From Candidatus Bathyarchaeota archaeon (lineage in GTDB: Archaea; Thermoproteota; Bathyarchaeia; Bathyarchaeales; Bathycorpusculaceae), in NCBI GenBank assembly GCA_030626685.1, contig DAOUTL010000027.1, forward strand, positions 1 to 12,329: DNA of 12,329 nucleotides, in the 5' to 3' direction. Position 1 is the stretch's first letter. The number at the start of each line of letters is the position of its first letter. Below the pieces are notes generated by a model. It did not search any database and was not told where the DNA came from. It worked only from the letters and a program-made list of their open reading frames with translations. A program made the position numbers and the translations under genes. Of the stretch, positions 5,355-11,398 are shown one piece after another.

Positions 5355-6343
5355 GCAGCAATAAATCAATCGAAAAAGTGAAAAAATTCCTTGAGAAACG
5401 AGGAAGAGATGCATATGAAGTAGCGAAGAAGGAGATTTTAAATGAAAAAATTGAGTATAAACCAGTTCGTGACGCACTACAATACTTTATGCGAGAATTA
5501 TGGCAGAACTTTCAACACCCAGCACTACTCTCCTTAGCATGTGAATCTGTTGGAGGAAAACCTGAAAACACAATTTCAGTAGGCGCAGCATTAGTGCTCT
5601 TTACAGGAGCCGCCGACCTTCATGATGATATTATAGATCAATCTAAAACTAAAAGCTCCAAAACCACTGTTTTTGGCAAATTCGGCAGAGATCTCACGCT
5701 TCTTGCTGGTGATGCATTACTCCTAAAGGGTTTCACAATTTTGCACGAGGCATGTGAAGAGCTCCCAAAAAAGCAAGGTAAGGCAATCATAAACTTGGTA
5801 AAAGAAGCTTTTTTTGAAATTGGTATTGCCGAAGCAAAGGAAGCAGGCTTTAAAGGGAATTGGAACTTAACCCCCGAGGAATATTTAAATGTAATAAGAA
5901 TGAAAGCAGCAATTGCAGAAATGGCCACCCGTGTTGGTGCAATTATTGGAGGGGGTTCTTCTGACGAAATTGAAGCCTTGGGAAATTATGGCAGAACTTT
6001 AGGAATATTAGCAACCATAAGGGATGAGTTCATAGATGTTTTTGAGCCAGATGAACTCAAAAACAGAGCTGAAAATGAGTGTTTACCACTCCCGCTTCTT
6101 TACGCGTTTCGCAATCCGAAAGTAAAGAAAAAAATTACTCATCTACTTAGAAAAAGAGAACTAACAGAGAAAGATGCTTTAAAAATAGTAGAAACCATTG
6201 CGGAAACTAAGGAAATTCAAATTTTAAAGAGGAAAATAAGATTTCTGTTGGAGAGAGAAGTTAACACGCTTAAAGTTATAAAGAATCCAGATGTATCCAA
6301 CGTTCTAAAGGAAATGTTCTACGCAACAGTAGAGGATTTATGA
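5351..6343 (+). CDS. Polyprenyl-synthetase-fold protein with a non-canonical IPP site
   Basis: A 330-residue, all-helical protein of the trans-isoprenyl diphosphate synthase family. The first Asp-rich motif is intact, DLHDDIID (D92, D93, D96), followed by FGRDLTLLAGDALLLKGF (111-128), which matches the family's G...A.L.GDALL.. segment; the second motif is RDEFID (D225, E226, D229), followed by CLPLPLLYAF. Missing: the GGKRxRP loop reads WQNFQHP (51-57), the ElIH before motif 1 is replaced (Thr at the His position), and the RRG after motif 1 is KTKSSK. Those residues normally bind IPP and the allylic diphosphate. Metal-dependent ionisation of a prenyl diphosphate may survive while chain elongation may not (inference); it could equally be a diverged synthase with its own solution. 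GAGAG lies four bases before ATG 5351. It follows a cis-prenyltransferase on the same strand. Confidence 0.85.
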   Translation: MSSNKSIEKVKKFLEKRGRDAYEVAKKEILNEKIEYKPVRDALQYFMRELWQNFQHPALLSLACESVGGKPENTISVGAALVLFTGAADLHDDIIDQSKTKSSKTTVFGKFGRDLTLLAGDALLLKGFTILHEACEELPKKQGKAIINLVKEAFFEIGIAEAKEAGFKGNWNLTPEEYLNVIRMKAAIAEMATRVGAIIGGGSSDEIEALGNYGRTLGILATIRDEFIDVFEPDELKNRAENECLPLPLLYAFRNPKVKKKITHLLRKRELTEKDALKIVETIAETKEIQILKRKIRFLLEREVNTLKVIKNPDVSNVLKEMFYATVEDL

Positions 6344-6351
6344 AGTAAAAA

Positions 6352-6405
6352 CTAAAACCATCCAAAGCGAACCCATCTAACAGGCTTTTTCTTTTTTGCC
6401 TTCAA
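6352..6405 (-). CDS. Candidate 17-residue basic/aromatic micropeptide
   Basis: On the minus strand, a full set of signals leads to a tiny frame: a TATA-like ACATATAAG at 6476-6468, a perfect AGGAGG (6420-6415), nine bases, then TTG 6405 and MKAKKKKPVRWVRFGWF, TAG. The frame is open upstream to a TAA near 6460 with no ATG or GTG. The coding strand's Lys codons are what makes the plus strand T-rich here, so the same DNA can be read as a terminator for the convergent polyprenyl-synthetase-like gene. No known small ribosomal protein comes to mind. Either a real micropeptide or chance. Confidence 0.3.
   Translation of the reverse strand: MKAKKKKPVRWVRFGWF
6386..6397 (+). terminator. T-rich terminator after the polyprenyl-synthetase-like gene
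   Basis: TTTTTCTTTTTT lies 43 bases beyond the TGA, with further T-runs at 6407-6412. Archaeal RNA polymerase stops at such U-tracts without needing a hairpin. It overlaps the candidate micropeptide on the other strand. Confidence 0.5.
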
Positions 6406-6499
6406 CCTTTTTATCCTCCTACTGTATTTATGTTCAACATAACAGCTTAAAAGCTTTTCCTCTCCCTCTTATATGTATCCGAAATCTTGTTTCAAAATA

Positions 6500-6511
6500 C
6501 TAAATATTTAT
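6500..6511 (+). promoter_or_regulatory. TATA-like box of the MFS transporter gene
   Basis: CTAAATATTTAT, about 40 bases before ATG 6546, is the best TATA-like stretch in the spacer. Transcription would start near 6531, leaving a leader of about 15 bases without a Shine-Dalgarno. Confidence 0.4.
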
Positions 6512-6545
6512 CTAAAGGAAAGGTTCAGAGAATTTCGAACAGTAA

Positions 6546-7781
6546 ATGCTCGGAAAAAAAATCTTTGAAAAAACTGAACTGTATTCCGCTAAGGATTTAT
6601 TAGCCAGCATTATTTTGATAGTCAATGCCTTTATTTGGCTTTCATGTGCATCCCGAACTTTGAAAGAAATCATAGATAACGTTGCTTTTACTAATTATGA
6701 AGCACTTTTAATACGGAGCGTTAATTTTTTCGGAGCAGTTATTTCCATTTTGGTTGGAGCCTTTTTTGCAGAAAAATTCAATCGGCGAGTTCATTTCTTC
6801 CTATTTTGGATATTATTTGGAATTATCTCGTCTATCACTCCCATTTTTATAGATATCAGATCTATGACAGATGTTTTGATTATTTCTTTATTGTTTAGTG
6901 TATCTCTAGGATTTGGTTTACCTGCTTGCATGGCATATTTTGCAGAGTACACGGTTGTAGAAAACCGTGCGCGACTTGGTGGAATAACATTATTTCTTGC
7001 GATGGGTTTGGGGGCGTTTTCACTTAACTTGATAGCAACTGAAAGTATTGTAGCAAGTTCATTTTCTCTCGCATGTTTAAGGGGATTCAGCCTAATCGCT
7101 GTTCCTTTCATTAACTCATGTAAAGATAATGTAAAGAGAAAATTTGGCAGTTCTTTCATATCTATACTTAGGGAACGCTCTTTCATCTTATACGTGATTC
7201 CTTGGACTATGTTTTCACTGGTTAATGATTTAAGTATACCTGTTAGTATTAATGTTCTTGACGAAGAGTTCGTTTATTCGACAATGATTATTGGAAATGT
7301 TTTGGCAGGAACGTTCGCCATTGTCGGAGGTTTTCTTTCCGATATTTTTGGGCGTAAACGTATCACCATTACCGGATTTGTGATGCTTGGTCTTGGATAT
7401 GCGATTTTAGGAATTTTCCCTCTAAACTTATTTTGCCTGTATTTTTATATGATGGTTGATGGTATTGCTTGGGGGATGCTCTCCGTAATTTTCTTAACAA
7501 CTTTGTGGGGAGACTTAGCTTATGGTAAGCCAAGCGAAAAGTATTACGCTCTTGGCAGTTTACCATACCTTCTATCTAATTTTTTGCGTGTCACAGCGGG
7601 CCCATTCATCGCAAATACGATTTCAGCCTATGCTATTTTTTCCTTTGCCGCGTTTTTCCTTTTCTTAGCTGTTGTGCCTTTAATGTATGCTCCTGAGACT
7701 TTGCCTGAAAAGAAGATTAGGGAGAGGGAGCTTAGGCAGTATGTTGAGAAGGCTAAGAAGATTAGGGATAAATACGCTTAA
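6546..7781 (+). CDS. Major facilitator superfamily transporter
   Basis: A 411-residue membrane protein with about 12 hydrophobic spans in two halves. Motif A of the loop between spans 2 and 3 is recognisable in both halves: GAFFAEKFNRRVHF (about 76-89) and, more classical, GGFLSDIFGRKRITITG (about 257-273). The N and C termini are cytoplasmic by the positive-inside rule; the C-terminal tail is a charged helix (KKIRERELRQYVEKAKKIRD). MFS carriers are secondary transporters of small solutes, drugs or lipids, driven by ion gradients or by the substrate's own gradient. The substrate cannot be told from sequence. It stands downstream of the isoprenoid genes on the same strand, but a T-rich terminator and a new TATA-like box in the 202-base spacer suggest a separate unit. 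Convergent with the radical SAM gene. Confidence 0.9.
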   Translation: MLGKKIFEKTELYSAKDLLASIILIVNAFIWLSCASRTLKEIIDNVAFTNYEALLIRSVNFFGAVISILVGAFFAEKFNRRVHFFLFWILFGIISSITPIFIDIRSMTDVLIISLLFSVSLGFGLPACMAYFAEYTVVENRARLGGITLFLAMGLGAFSLNLIATESIVASSFSLACLRGFSLIAVPFINSCKDNVKRKFGSSFISILRERSFILYVIPWTMFSLVNDLSIPVSINVLDEEFVYSTMIIGNVLAGTFAIVGGFLSDIFGRKRITITGFVMLGLGYAILGIFPLNLFCLYFYMMVDGIAWGMLSVIFLTTLWGDLAYGKPSEKYYALGSLPYLLSNFLRVTAGPFIANTISAYAIFSFAAFFLFLAVVPLMYAPETLPEKKIRERELRQYVEKAKKIRDKYA

Positions 7782-7790
7782 AAATTAGAG

Positions 7791-7812
7791 TTTCCCTCCA
7801 TTGTGGGGGAAA
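7791..7812 (+). terminator. Hairpin immediately after the MFS gene
   Basis: TTTCCC-T-CC, loop ATTGT, GG-GGGAAA: an eight-pair stem with one bulged T, starting nine bases after the TAA. The following sequence is only weakly T-rich. It is a likely 3' end or stability element of the MFS transcript. Confidence 0.45.
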
Positions 7813-7822
7813 GTATGTTCTT

Positions 7823-7993
7823 TCACATGATGTTGAGGAGAAAGATTAAAGCGAAACTGTAGCGGTTTAGCAAAACCGTTACCCTTTTGATGCCGCTTGC
7901 GCATTGATGCCATGCACCGTGGAAATTTATTGTTTTTGTAGGGTGGATGAATTCGTGTTTGTTGCGTGTCTCTTGGAAAATTGTTAGATACAT
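7823..7993 (-). CDS. Possible 56-residue ORF just downstream of the radical SAM gene
   Basis: Six bases after the TGA of the radical SAM gene, ATG 7993 opens a frame of 56 codons beginning MYLTIFQETRNKHEFIHPTK and ending in a hydrophobic stretch (YSFALIFLLNIM). AGATGAG, made of the end of the upstream gene, is a weak ribosome binding site. A longer frame overlaps it in another register (7785-8081), but this one has the better position as a second gene of an operon. The DNA also holds a hairpin and a repeated TTTGATGCCGCTT, so it may be non-coding. Not recognised. Confidence 0.3.
   Translation of the reverse strand: MYLTIFQETRNKHEFIHPTKTINFHGAWHQCASGIKRVTVLLNRYSFALIFLLNIM
7863..7878. terminator. 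Short hairpin CGGTTT-AGCA-AAACCG between convergent genes
   Basis: Six perfect pairs around a four-base loop, in the spacer between the convergent MFS and radical SAM genes; on the plus strand CCCTTTTG follows. It could end transcription from either side. Weak by itself. Confidence 0.3.
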
Positions 7994-7999
7994 AGTTAC

Positions 8000-9370
8000 T
8001 CATCTTCCTTTTAGATAATTTATCACTGCTTTGATGCCGCTTTTTATGAAAGTGAATTGTCTGTTCTTTATCCAGCTCCAAACGGTTTTGGGTCTGAGGT
8101 AAAGGCTGATGTATGTTTTTTGTAGGAAAGACTTGAGCTGCTTTTCTGTGATATCCCTAATTTTCATCACAGGTTCGATTGCTGTATACTTAGACCAATC
8201 TTTAGTGAGTAATAAATCGTTCTCCAAGGCGAAGTTAAAGATTGGACTGCCGGGGTAGGGTGTGAGAATTGAAAATTCAGCATAATCTAAGTTTAAGCTT
8301 TTAGCAAAATCTATGGTTTGCTTGATTGATTCCATGGTGTCTTCGGGGAAACCGATGATGAAGGAGCCGAGAACTTGAATCCCAGCGTTCTTTATCACTT
8401 TCACAGCTCTTTTTATCTGCTCAACCGTTATTCCCTTCCCTATATTGTCAAGAATCCTCTGACAACCCGATTCTATGCCTAAGAACAGAATCCAGCACCC
8501 AGCCTTCTTCATCTTTTCCGCTAACTTTCTTGTTATAGTGTCAACCCTTGAGGATGCTCCCCAACTGACATCCCACCCTTCTTTTATTATTCCGTCACAA
8601 ATTTGCTCAGCTCTCTTTTGGTTGAGAGTGAATGTGTCATCTACGAATTCGATGTTTTTTGTGTCGTAATCCTCGTAGATAACTCTCATTTCGTCAAGAA
8701 CGTTTTCTGGGCTTCTACCCCTCCAGCATCCGCCGAAAAGACGGGATGAGGAACAGAAAGAGCAACGGAAAGGGCAGCCTCTACTCGTAATCATCGCCGT
8801 GTATCTTGTTCCGTTAACTTGATACTTCTCCACAGGCAGCAAGTCTCTGCTTGGAAACGGAATCTTATCTATGTTCTTTATGAAGGGCATAGGCTTATTG
8901 TTCACTACTTTATCTTCCTTTCTGAACGCTATCCCCCTCACGTTTTCTAATGGTTCCCCGTTTTCAATTGCGGTTACCAGTTCCCCTGCAATCTTTTCTC
9001 CTTCGCCCTTAACGATTACGTCAACATCTTTACATTCTCTTAGCGTTTGCTCCGGCAGGAAAGTTACGTGAGGCCCTCCCACGACCACTACGGAATCTTC
9101 TCTCACCTCTTTAGCTATTTTCGCTACATCGTAAGCTTGAGGGATCGACGGTGTGACAGATGTGATTCCAACAATGTCTGGATTAAAACTCTTCAACTTT
9201 CTCCTCAAGTCTTCCATGCTATACTCGAGAATGTTTGAATCAATTATTCTAACTTCATGGTCTTTCCTTAGGACGGAGGCAAGATATGCTAAACCAAGGG
9301 GTGGAGATGAAACTCCGACGACCGATTTCACAGCCGAGTTGTAGGGAGGAGATATTAAACAAACCTTCAT
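8000..9370 (-). CDS. B12-binding-domain radical SAM enzyme (BchE / lipid-modifying class)
   Basis: A 456-residue class B radical SAM protein. Residues 1-135 form the cobalamin-binding Rossmann domain: MKVCLISPPY at the start, GVSSPPLGLAYLASVL, DIVGITSVTPS, VVVGGPHVTFLPE and VIVKGEGE. The radical SAM barrel follows, with the 4Fe-4S cluster ligands C199, C203 and C206 in RGCPFRCSFC, then EFVDDTFTLN, LFLGIESGCQRILDNIGKG and SFIIGFPEDT. The C-terminal part (YISLYLRPKTVWSWI) resembles the RP-containing tail of BchE/HpnP/GrsA-type enzymes. These methylate or couple unreactive carbons, and in archaea some build tetraether lipids or cyclopentane rings. Proximity to polyprenyl genes makes a lipid substrate attractive, but this is inference and the protein is a little shorter than typical Tes/Grs proteins. 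The start is well set: GAGGTGA lies four bases before ATG 9370. Confidence 0.9.
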   Translation of the reverse strand: MKVCLISPPYNSAVKSVVGVSSPPLGLAYLASVLRKDHEVRIIDSNILEYSMEDLRRKLKSFNPDIVGITSVTPSIPQAYDVAKIAKEVREDSVVVVGGPHVTFLPEQTLRECKDVDVIVKGEGEKIAGELVTAIENGEPLENVRGIAFRKEDKVVNNKPMPFIKNIDKIPFPSRDLLPVEKYQVNGTRYTAMITSRGCPFRCSFCSSSRLFGGCWRGRSPENVLDEMRVIYEDYDTKNIEFVDDTFTLNQKRAEQICDGIIKEGWDVSWGASSRVDTITRKLAEKMKKAGCWILFLGIESGCQRILDNIGKGITVEQIKRAVKVIKNAGIQVLGSFIIGFPEDTMESIKQTIDFAKSLNLDYAEFSILTPYPGSPIFNFALENDLLLTKDWSKYTAIEPVMKIRDITEKQLKSFLQKTYISLYLRPKTVWSWIKNRQFTFIKSGIKAVINYLKGR

Positions 9371-9374
9371 CTTT

Positions 9375-9381
9375 TCACCTC
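9375..9381 (-). promoter_or_regulatory. Strong ribosome binding site of the radical SAM gene
   Basis: GAGGTGA on the minus strand, four bases before ATG 9370, is a seven-base match to the archaeal 16S anti-Shine-Dalgarno and fixes the start codon. A TATA-like CTTATAAA lies upstream at 9405-9398, close enough that the leader would be very short. Confidence 0.6.
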
Positions 9382-9431
9382 AGTTGTGGGTTTATTATTT
9401 ATAAGAAACGTTAGATTTGCTGACAAATTGT

Positions 9432-9744
9432 TTATTTTTTTTCTCCAATTTCTGCTACCTCACATTCGAAACACAAATCTGTGTCACGGTTTGTCCAGAA
9501 TATTTTTCCTCATTTTCTACATTTAACTTTATGCAGTAAGCCCTTATCTTTCGACGTTGCTTTTTGCATTAAGGCGATATGCTGAGGGAAAGCTATAGCT
9601 TTTTTAGAAACCGAGGTTTGCTTCTTTTACCAGTTCTCTTCTGCAAATCATGGTTGCTAACAGTGTTGGATCATAAATAGTGGTAGAATGATTAGTAATG
9701 AAAACTCTGGTATTAGGATTACTTCGAAGATACTTGGTTAAGTT
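9432..9744 (-). pseudogene. Frameshifted zinc-ribbon protein gene with a TGA in a zinc Cys codon
   Basis: Three in-order pieces look like one broken gene of about 105 residues. The first (9744-9604) has no start and reads KYLRSNPNTRVFITNHSTTI, then TMICRRELVKEANLGF, TAA. A +1 shift around TTTCTAAAAAAG continues as SKKAIAFPQHIALMQKATSK. From ATG 9569 this frame reads KVKCRK, TGA (9512-9510), GKIFWTNRDTDLCFECE and ends at TAA 9432. CRK-x-G...CFEC is a treble-clef/zinc-ribbon pattern in which the second Cys codon (TGC or TGT) has become TGA. TGA is a normal stop for neighbouring genes, so recoding is unlikely. The 5' end runs into the end of the flavodoxin gene and is truncated. Parent family not recognised. 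Confidence 0.55.
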
Positions 9745-10199
9745 TTAAGTTGAGTTGCTATTTTCTTTCCGAACTCTCTGCATTTAGGAAGCTCTTCATC
9801 AACAATTGGTCCCTTCATCCCTTGAACTTTTATTGACAGCCCATGTGCTATCCGTTTTAATTCTGGAGCCTTCTCGTTCATCCTCTTCTCCATCTTCTTT
9901 ACTGCTTTTTCGAAATCCCCTCTAATGTACGTGTCAAAAACAGCAAACATTTTTCTCTTTAAGTGGAGCTTGCCAAGCTTGTCTATAAACTTCTTGGGAC
10001 CTCTGGTTGGTTCCCCAAAATGATTTGGAGAACCTATCAAAATTGCATCATAGTCAGCTATCTTGTTAGGGTCAACTTCTTTGAGCTCATTAAGGACAGC
10101 TTCTATTCCTCCAACTTCGTTCATTCCCTCTATGATTGTTGCTGCTACAAGTTTGGTGTTACCGTACTTCGACTCATAAACGACGATTACCTTTGCCAT
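9738..10199 (-). CDS. Flavodoxin-family protein
   Basis: A 153-residue soluble alpha/beta protein of the flavodoxin family, binding FMN and acting in electron transfer. Visible: beta strand 1 AKVIVVYESKYGNTKLVA, where SKYGNT (10-15) is the phosphate loop; DYDAILIGSPNHFGEPTRGPKKFID with the GSP.. second FMN loop; and MFAVFDTYIRGDFEKA in place of the third loop (normally G..GDS.Y). The usual aromatic stacking residues are not obvious, with His62 in the PNHFG loop as a candidate. The length is normal for a single-domain flavodoxin. ATG 10199 is favoured: GTGAT four bases upstream pairs with the 16S end, and the GTG at 10208 lies in that motif. It could supply electrons to the nearby radical SAM enzyme, which is inference. 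The pseudogene downstream abuts its stop codon. Confidence 0.88.
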   Translation of the reverse strand: MAKVIVVYESKYGNTKLVAATIIEGMNEVGGIEAVLNELKEVDPNKIADYDAILIGSPNHFGEPTRGPKKFIDKLGKLHLKRKMFAVFDTYIRGDFEKAVKKMEKRMNEKAPELKRIAHGLSIKVQGMKGPIVDEELPKCREFGKKIATQLKT

Positions 10200-10301
10200 T
10201 ATAATCACAATTTACTACGTCTTCTGCTTAAGTTTTTATGAATTGTGGAAAATCCTTCAATTGAATTCTATTTCAACACACATTTCTCTAATCAGACTGC
10301 A

Positions 10302-10487
10302 TTAACTGTTAGGCTCGTTAGGATAATAGTTTACGCTTATCTCTTTTCCAAATCGCTTGTGAACATGCAGTGAGGGGTTCAAATCTTCAAATAGGTCTGT
10401 GTGGATTGTTGCTGCTAAAACTGCTTTTCCTTATTGTCTTGCAAGTTGTCCGTCACTTAGCTGTTCATAACTGCGTAGGGTCCTCAG
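10302..10487 (-). pseudogene. Fragment of an ABC-type ATPase (COG2401-like) lacking Walker B
   Basis: One minus-strand frame, bounded by TAG 10490-10488 and TAA 10304-10302, reads LRTLRSYEQLSDGQLARQ, then TAA 10433-10431, then GKAVLAATIHTDLFEDLNPS and LHVHKRFGKEISVNYY. LSDGQ..R is an ABC signature motif, and ATIHTDL (His) is the switch region that follows Walker B in ATPases of the archaeal COG2401 type, which carry an acetyltransferase-like part. The roughly 40 residues that should lie between, including Walker B, are missing, and a stop sits at the join. Walker A and the N-terminal half are absent. Clearly a remnant; the COG assignment is from recalled motifs. Confidence 0.6.
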
Positions 10488-10704
10488 CTACCATTATGTT
10501 TAAGTATCCTACCCTTTGAGCTTTACATGCCAGTTTGGCACAAATATAATGTGAGAAATAAACCTTCTCTTTTGTGTACGCAAAGAAAATTTTTGTTGTG
10601 GCTCAAAAATGTTAAACGGTGCTGAAACAACAGTTAACACGCCGTAAAATGGAGCTGAAACATGTTTGACGAAACGGTTCGTATTGGGAGAAAGGTGCCA
10701 AAAC

Positions 10705-10938
10705 ATGGACGATGAGACCGTTTGGGTTGGTAAAAAATTTGTTAGGCCGCGTCTCAGCCTTGATGAGTTGTGGTTGATGTACCGTTTAATCGATAATCAG
10801 TATTGGCTGTTGAGGAGGCATCCGCATCCGTTTTGGGATTTGGAGAAGGTCTGCAAGCTGCGGCGTAAACTGTTAAGGCTTGTAAATAGGTGTCGAACAT
10901 CTAAACGTCAAATAAGCCTGCGTGAGCGGGTCTATTAA
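10705..10938 (+). CDS. Small basic unknown protein (77 residues)
   Basis: ATG 10705 with AGGTG seven bases upstream is preferred over TTG 10666, which lacks a binding site. The protein is rich in Arg, Leu and Trp: DDETVWVGKKFVRPRLSLDE, ELWLMYRLIDNQYWLLRRHP, FWDLEKVCKLRRKLLRLVNR. It is probably two amphipathic helices with a strongly basic face, suited to binding nucleic acid or membranes, but this is a guess. There are single Cys residues only and no signal peptide. The gene stands alone between the ATPase remnant and the convergent translation-factor gene, with a hairpin plus T-run downstream. Not recognised. Confidence 0.6.
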   Translation: MDDETVWVGKKFVRPRLSLDELWLMYRLIDNQYWLLRRHPHPFWDLEKVCKLRRKLLRLVNRCRTSKRQISLRERVY

Positions 10939-10994
10939 ACAGTCTTTCAAGCCTTCTCAGAAAACATTTAAGAACAGAAAAAAGGGGAATTGCG

Positions 10995-11014
10995 GGAGAC
11001 TTCTCCACGTTTTT
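10995..11014 (+). terminator. Hairpin and T-run after the small basic gene
   Basis: GGAGA-CT-TCTCC (or GGAG-ACTT-CTCC) followed three bases later by TTTTT at 11010-11014. It is placed about 56 bases after the TAA, suited to ending that transcript. Confidence 0.4.
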
Positions 11015-11066
11015 ATGAGACGCACAAATAGTAAACGATTACATGCTTCGATTAAATAGTTCATTT

Positions 11067-11087
11067 GAAAACAAAAAGAAGAGGAAG
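11067..11087 (-). terminator. T-rich terminator of the minus-strand translation-factor unit
   Basis: Read on the minus strand, CCTCTTCTTTTTGTTTTC begins five bases after the stop of the EF-barrel gene, the place and composition expected of an archaeal U-tract terminator. Confidence 0.45.
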
Positions 11088-11091
11088 GACT

Positions 11092-11361
11092 CTAAAGTTT
11101 CTTGCATACTATGTCTTTTTCTCTTACGCGTTGCACAACTTTTAAGCCTATGCTTTGTCCAGCTTCAGCCCTCTCAATGTCTTCATGTTCAATCTGCATA
11201 GACTCAACAACCTGCTCAAAATCCGTTGTAGGTCCCTTAACGAGTATGCGGTCGCCAACAGCTAAAGGCGCACTAAGTTCCACAACTGCAACGCCGATTT
11301 TCGTGAAGAAATGAGTTACATGCCCAACCTCAACAATATTCTCTTCACTCAAACACTTCAT
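11092..11361 (-). CDS. Translation elongation factor-like (EF-Tu domain 2 type) beta-barrel protein
   Basis: An 89-residue single-domain protein of the translation-factor beta-barrel type, as in EF-Tu domain 2 and the C-terminal part of some U32 peptidases. Visible: EVGHVTHFFTKIGVAVVELS, then PLAVGDRILVKGPTTDFEQV (the VGD.I...G turn is the hallmark), SMQIEHEDIERAEAGQSIGL (as in '.SMQ......A..G..vGl' of EF barrels) and VVQRVREKDIVCK. There is no GTPase domain, so it is not a GTPase; a role in binding tRNA or a partner is inferred. It lies 37 bases downstream of the tRNA methylthiotransferase on the same strand, so the two probably form an operon linked to tRNA modification. GGAG touches the ATG directly, so translation may rely on coupling. 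Confidence 0.85.
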   Translation of the reverse strand: MKCLSEENIVEVGHVTHFFTKIGVAVVELSAPLAVGDRILVKGPTTDFEQVVESMQIEHEDIERAEAGQSIGLKVVQRVREKDIVCKKL

Positions 11362-11398
11362 CTCCTAAAACAAAATACAACGTATCCAAATAAATAAT

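Noticed and set aside
5241..5477. Minus-strand frame of 78 codons, hydrophobic and Cys/Phe-rich
   Set aside because: Shadow of the Lys-rich start of the prenyl-synthase-like gene; its hydrophobicity only reflects AAA/GAA codons read backwards.
7785..8081. Minus-strand frame of 98 codons overlapping the end of the radical SAM gene
   Set aside because: Its first third lies inside the conserved C terminus of the radical SAM gene in another register, and the composition (His, Gln, Lys) is not protein-like; the 7823-7993 frame is a better candidate.
9432..9569. Selenoprotein with in-frame TGA
   Set aside because: A second frameshift and missing 5' end point to decay, TGA is the normal stop of nearby genes, and Sec decoding is restricted to few archaeal groups.
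10369..10394. GAGGGGTTCAAATCTTC, resembling a tRNA T-arm
   Set aside because: The T-loop sequence is present but the stem does not pair, there is no acceptor, D or anticodon arm around it, and the stretch codes for the conserved end of the ATPase remnant.
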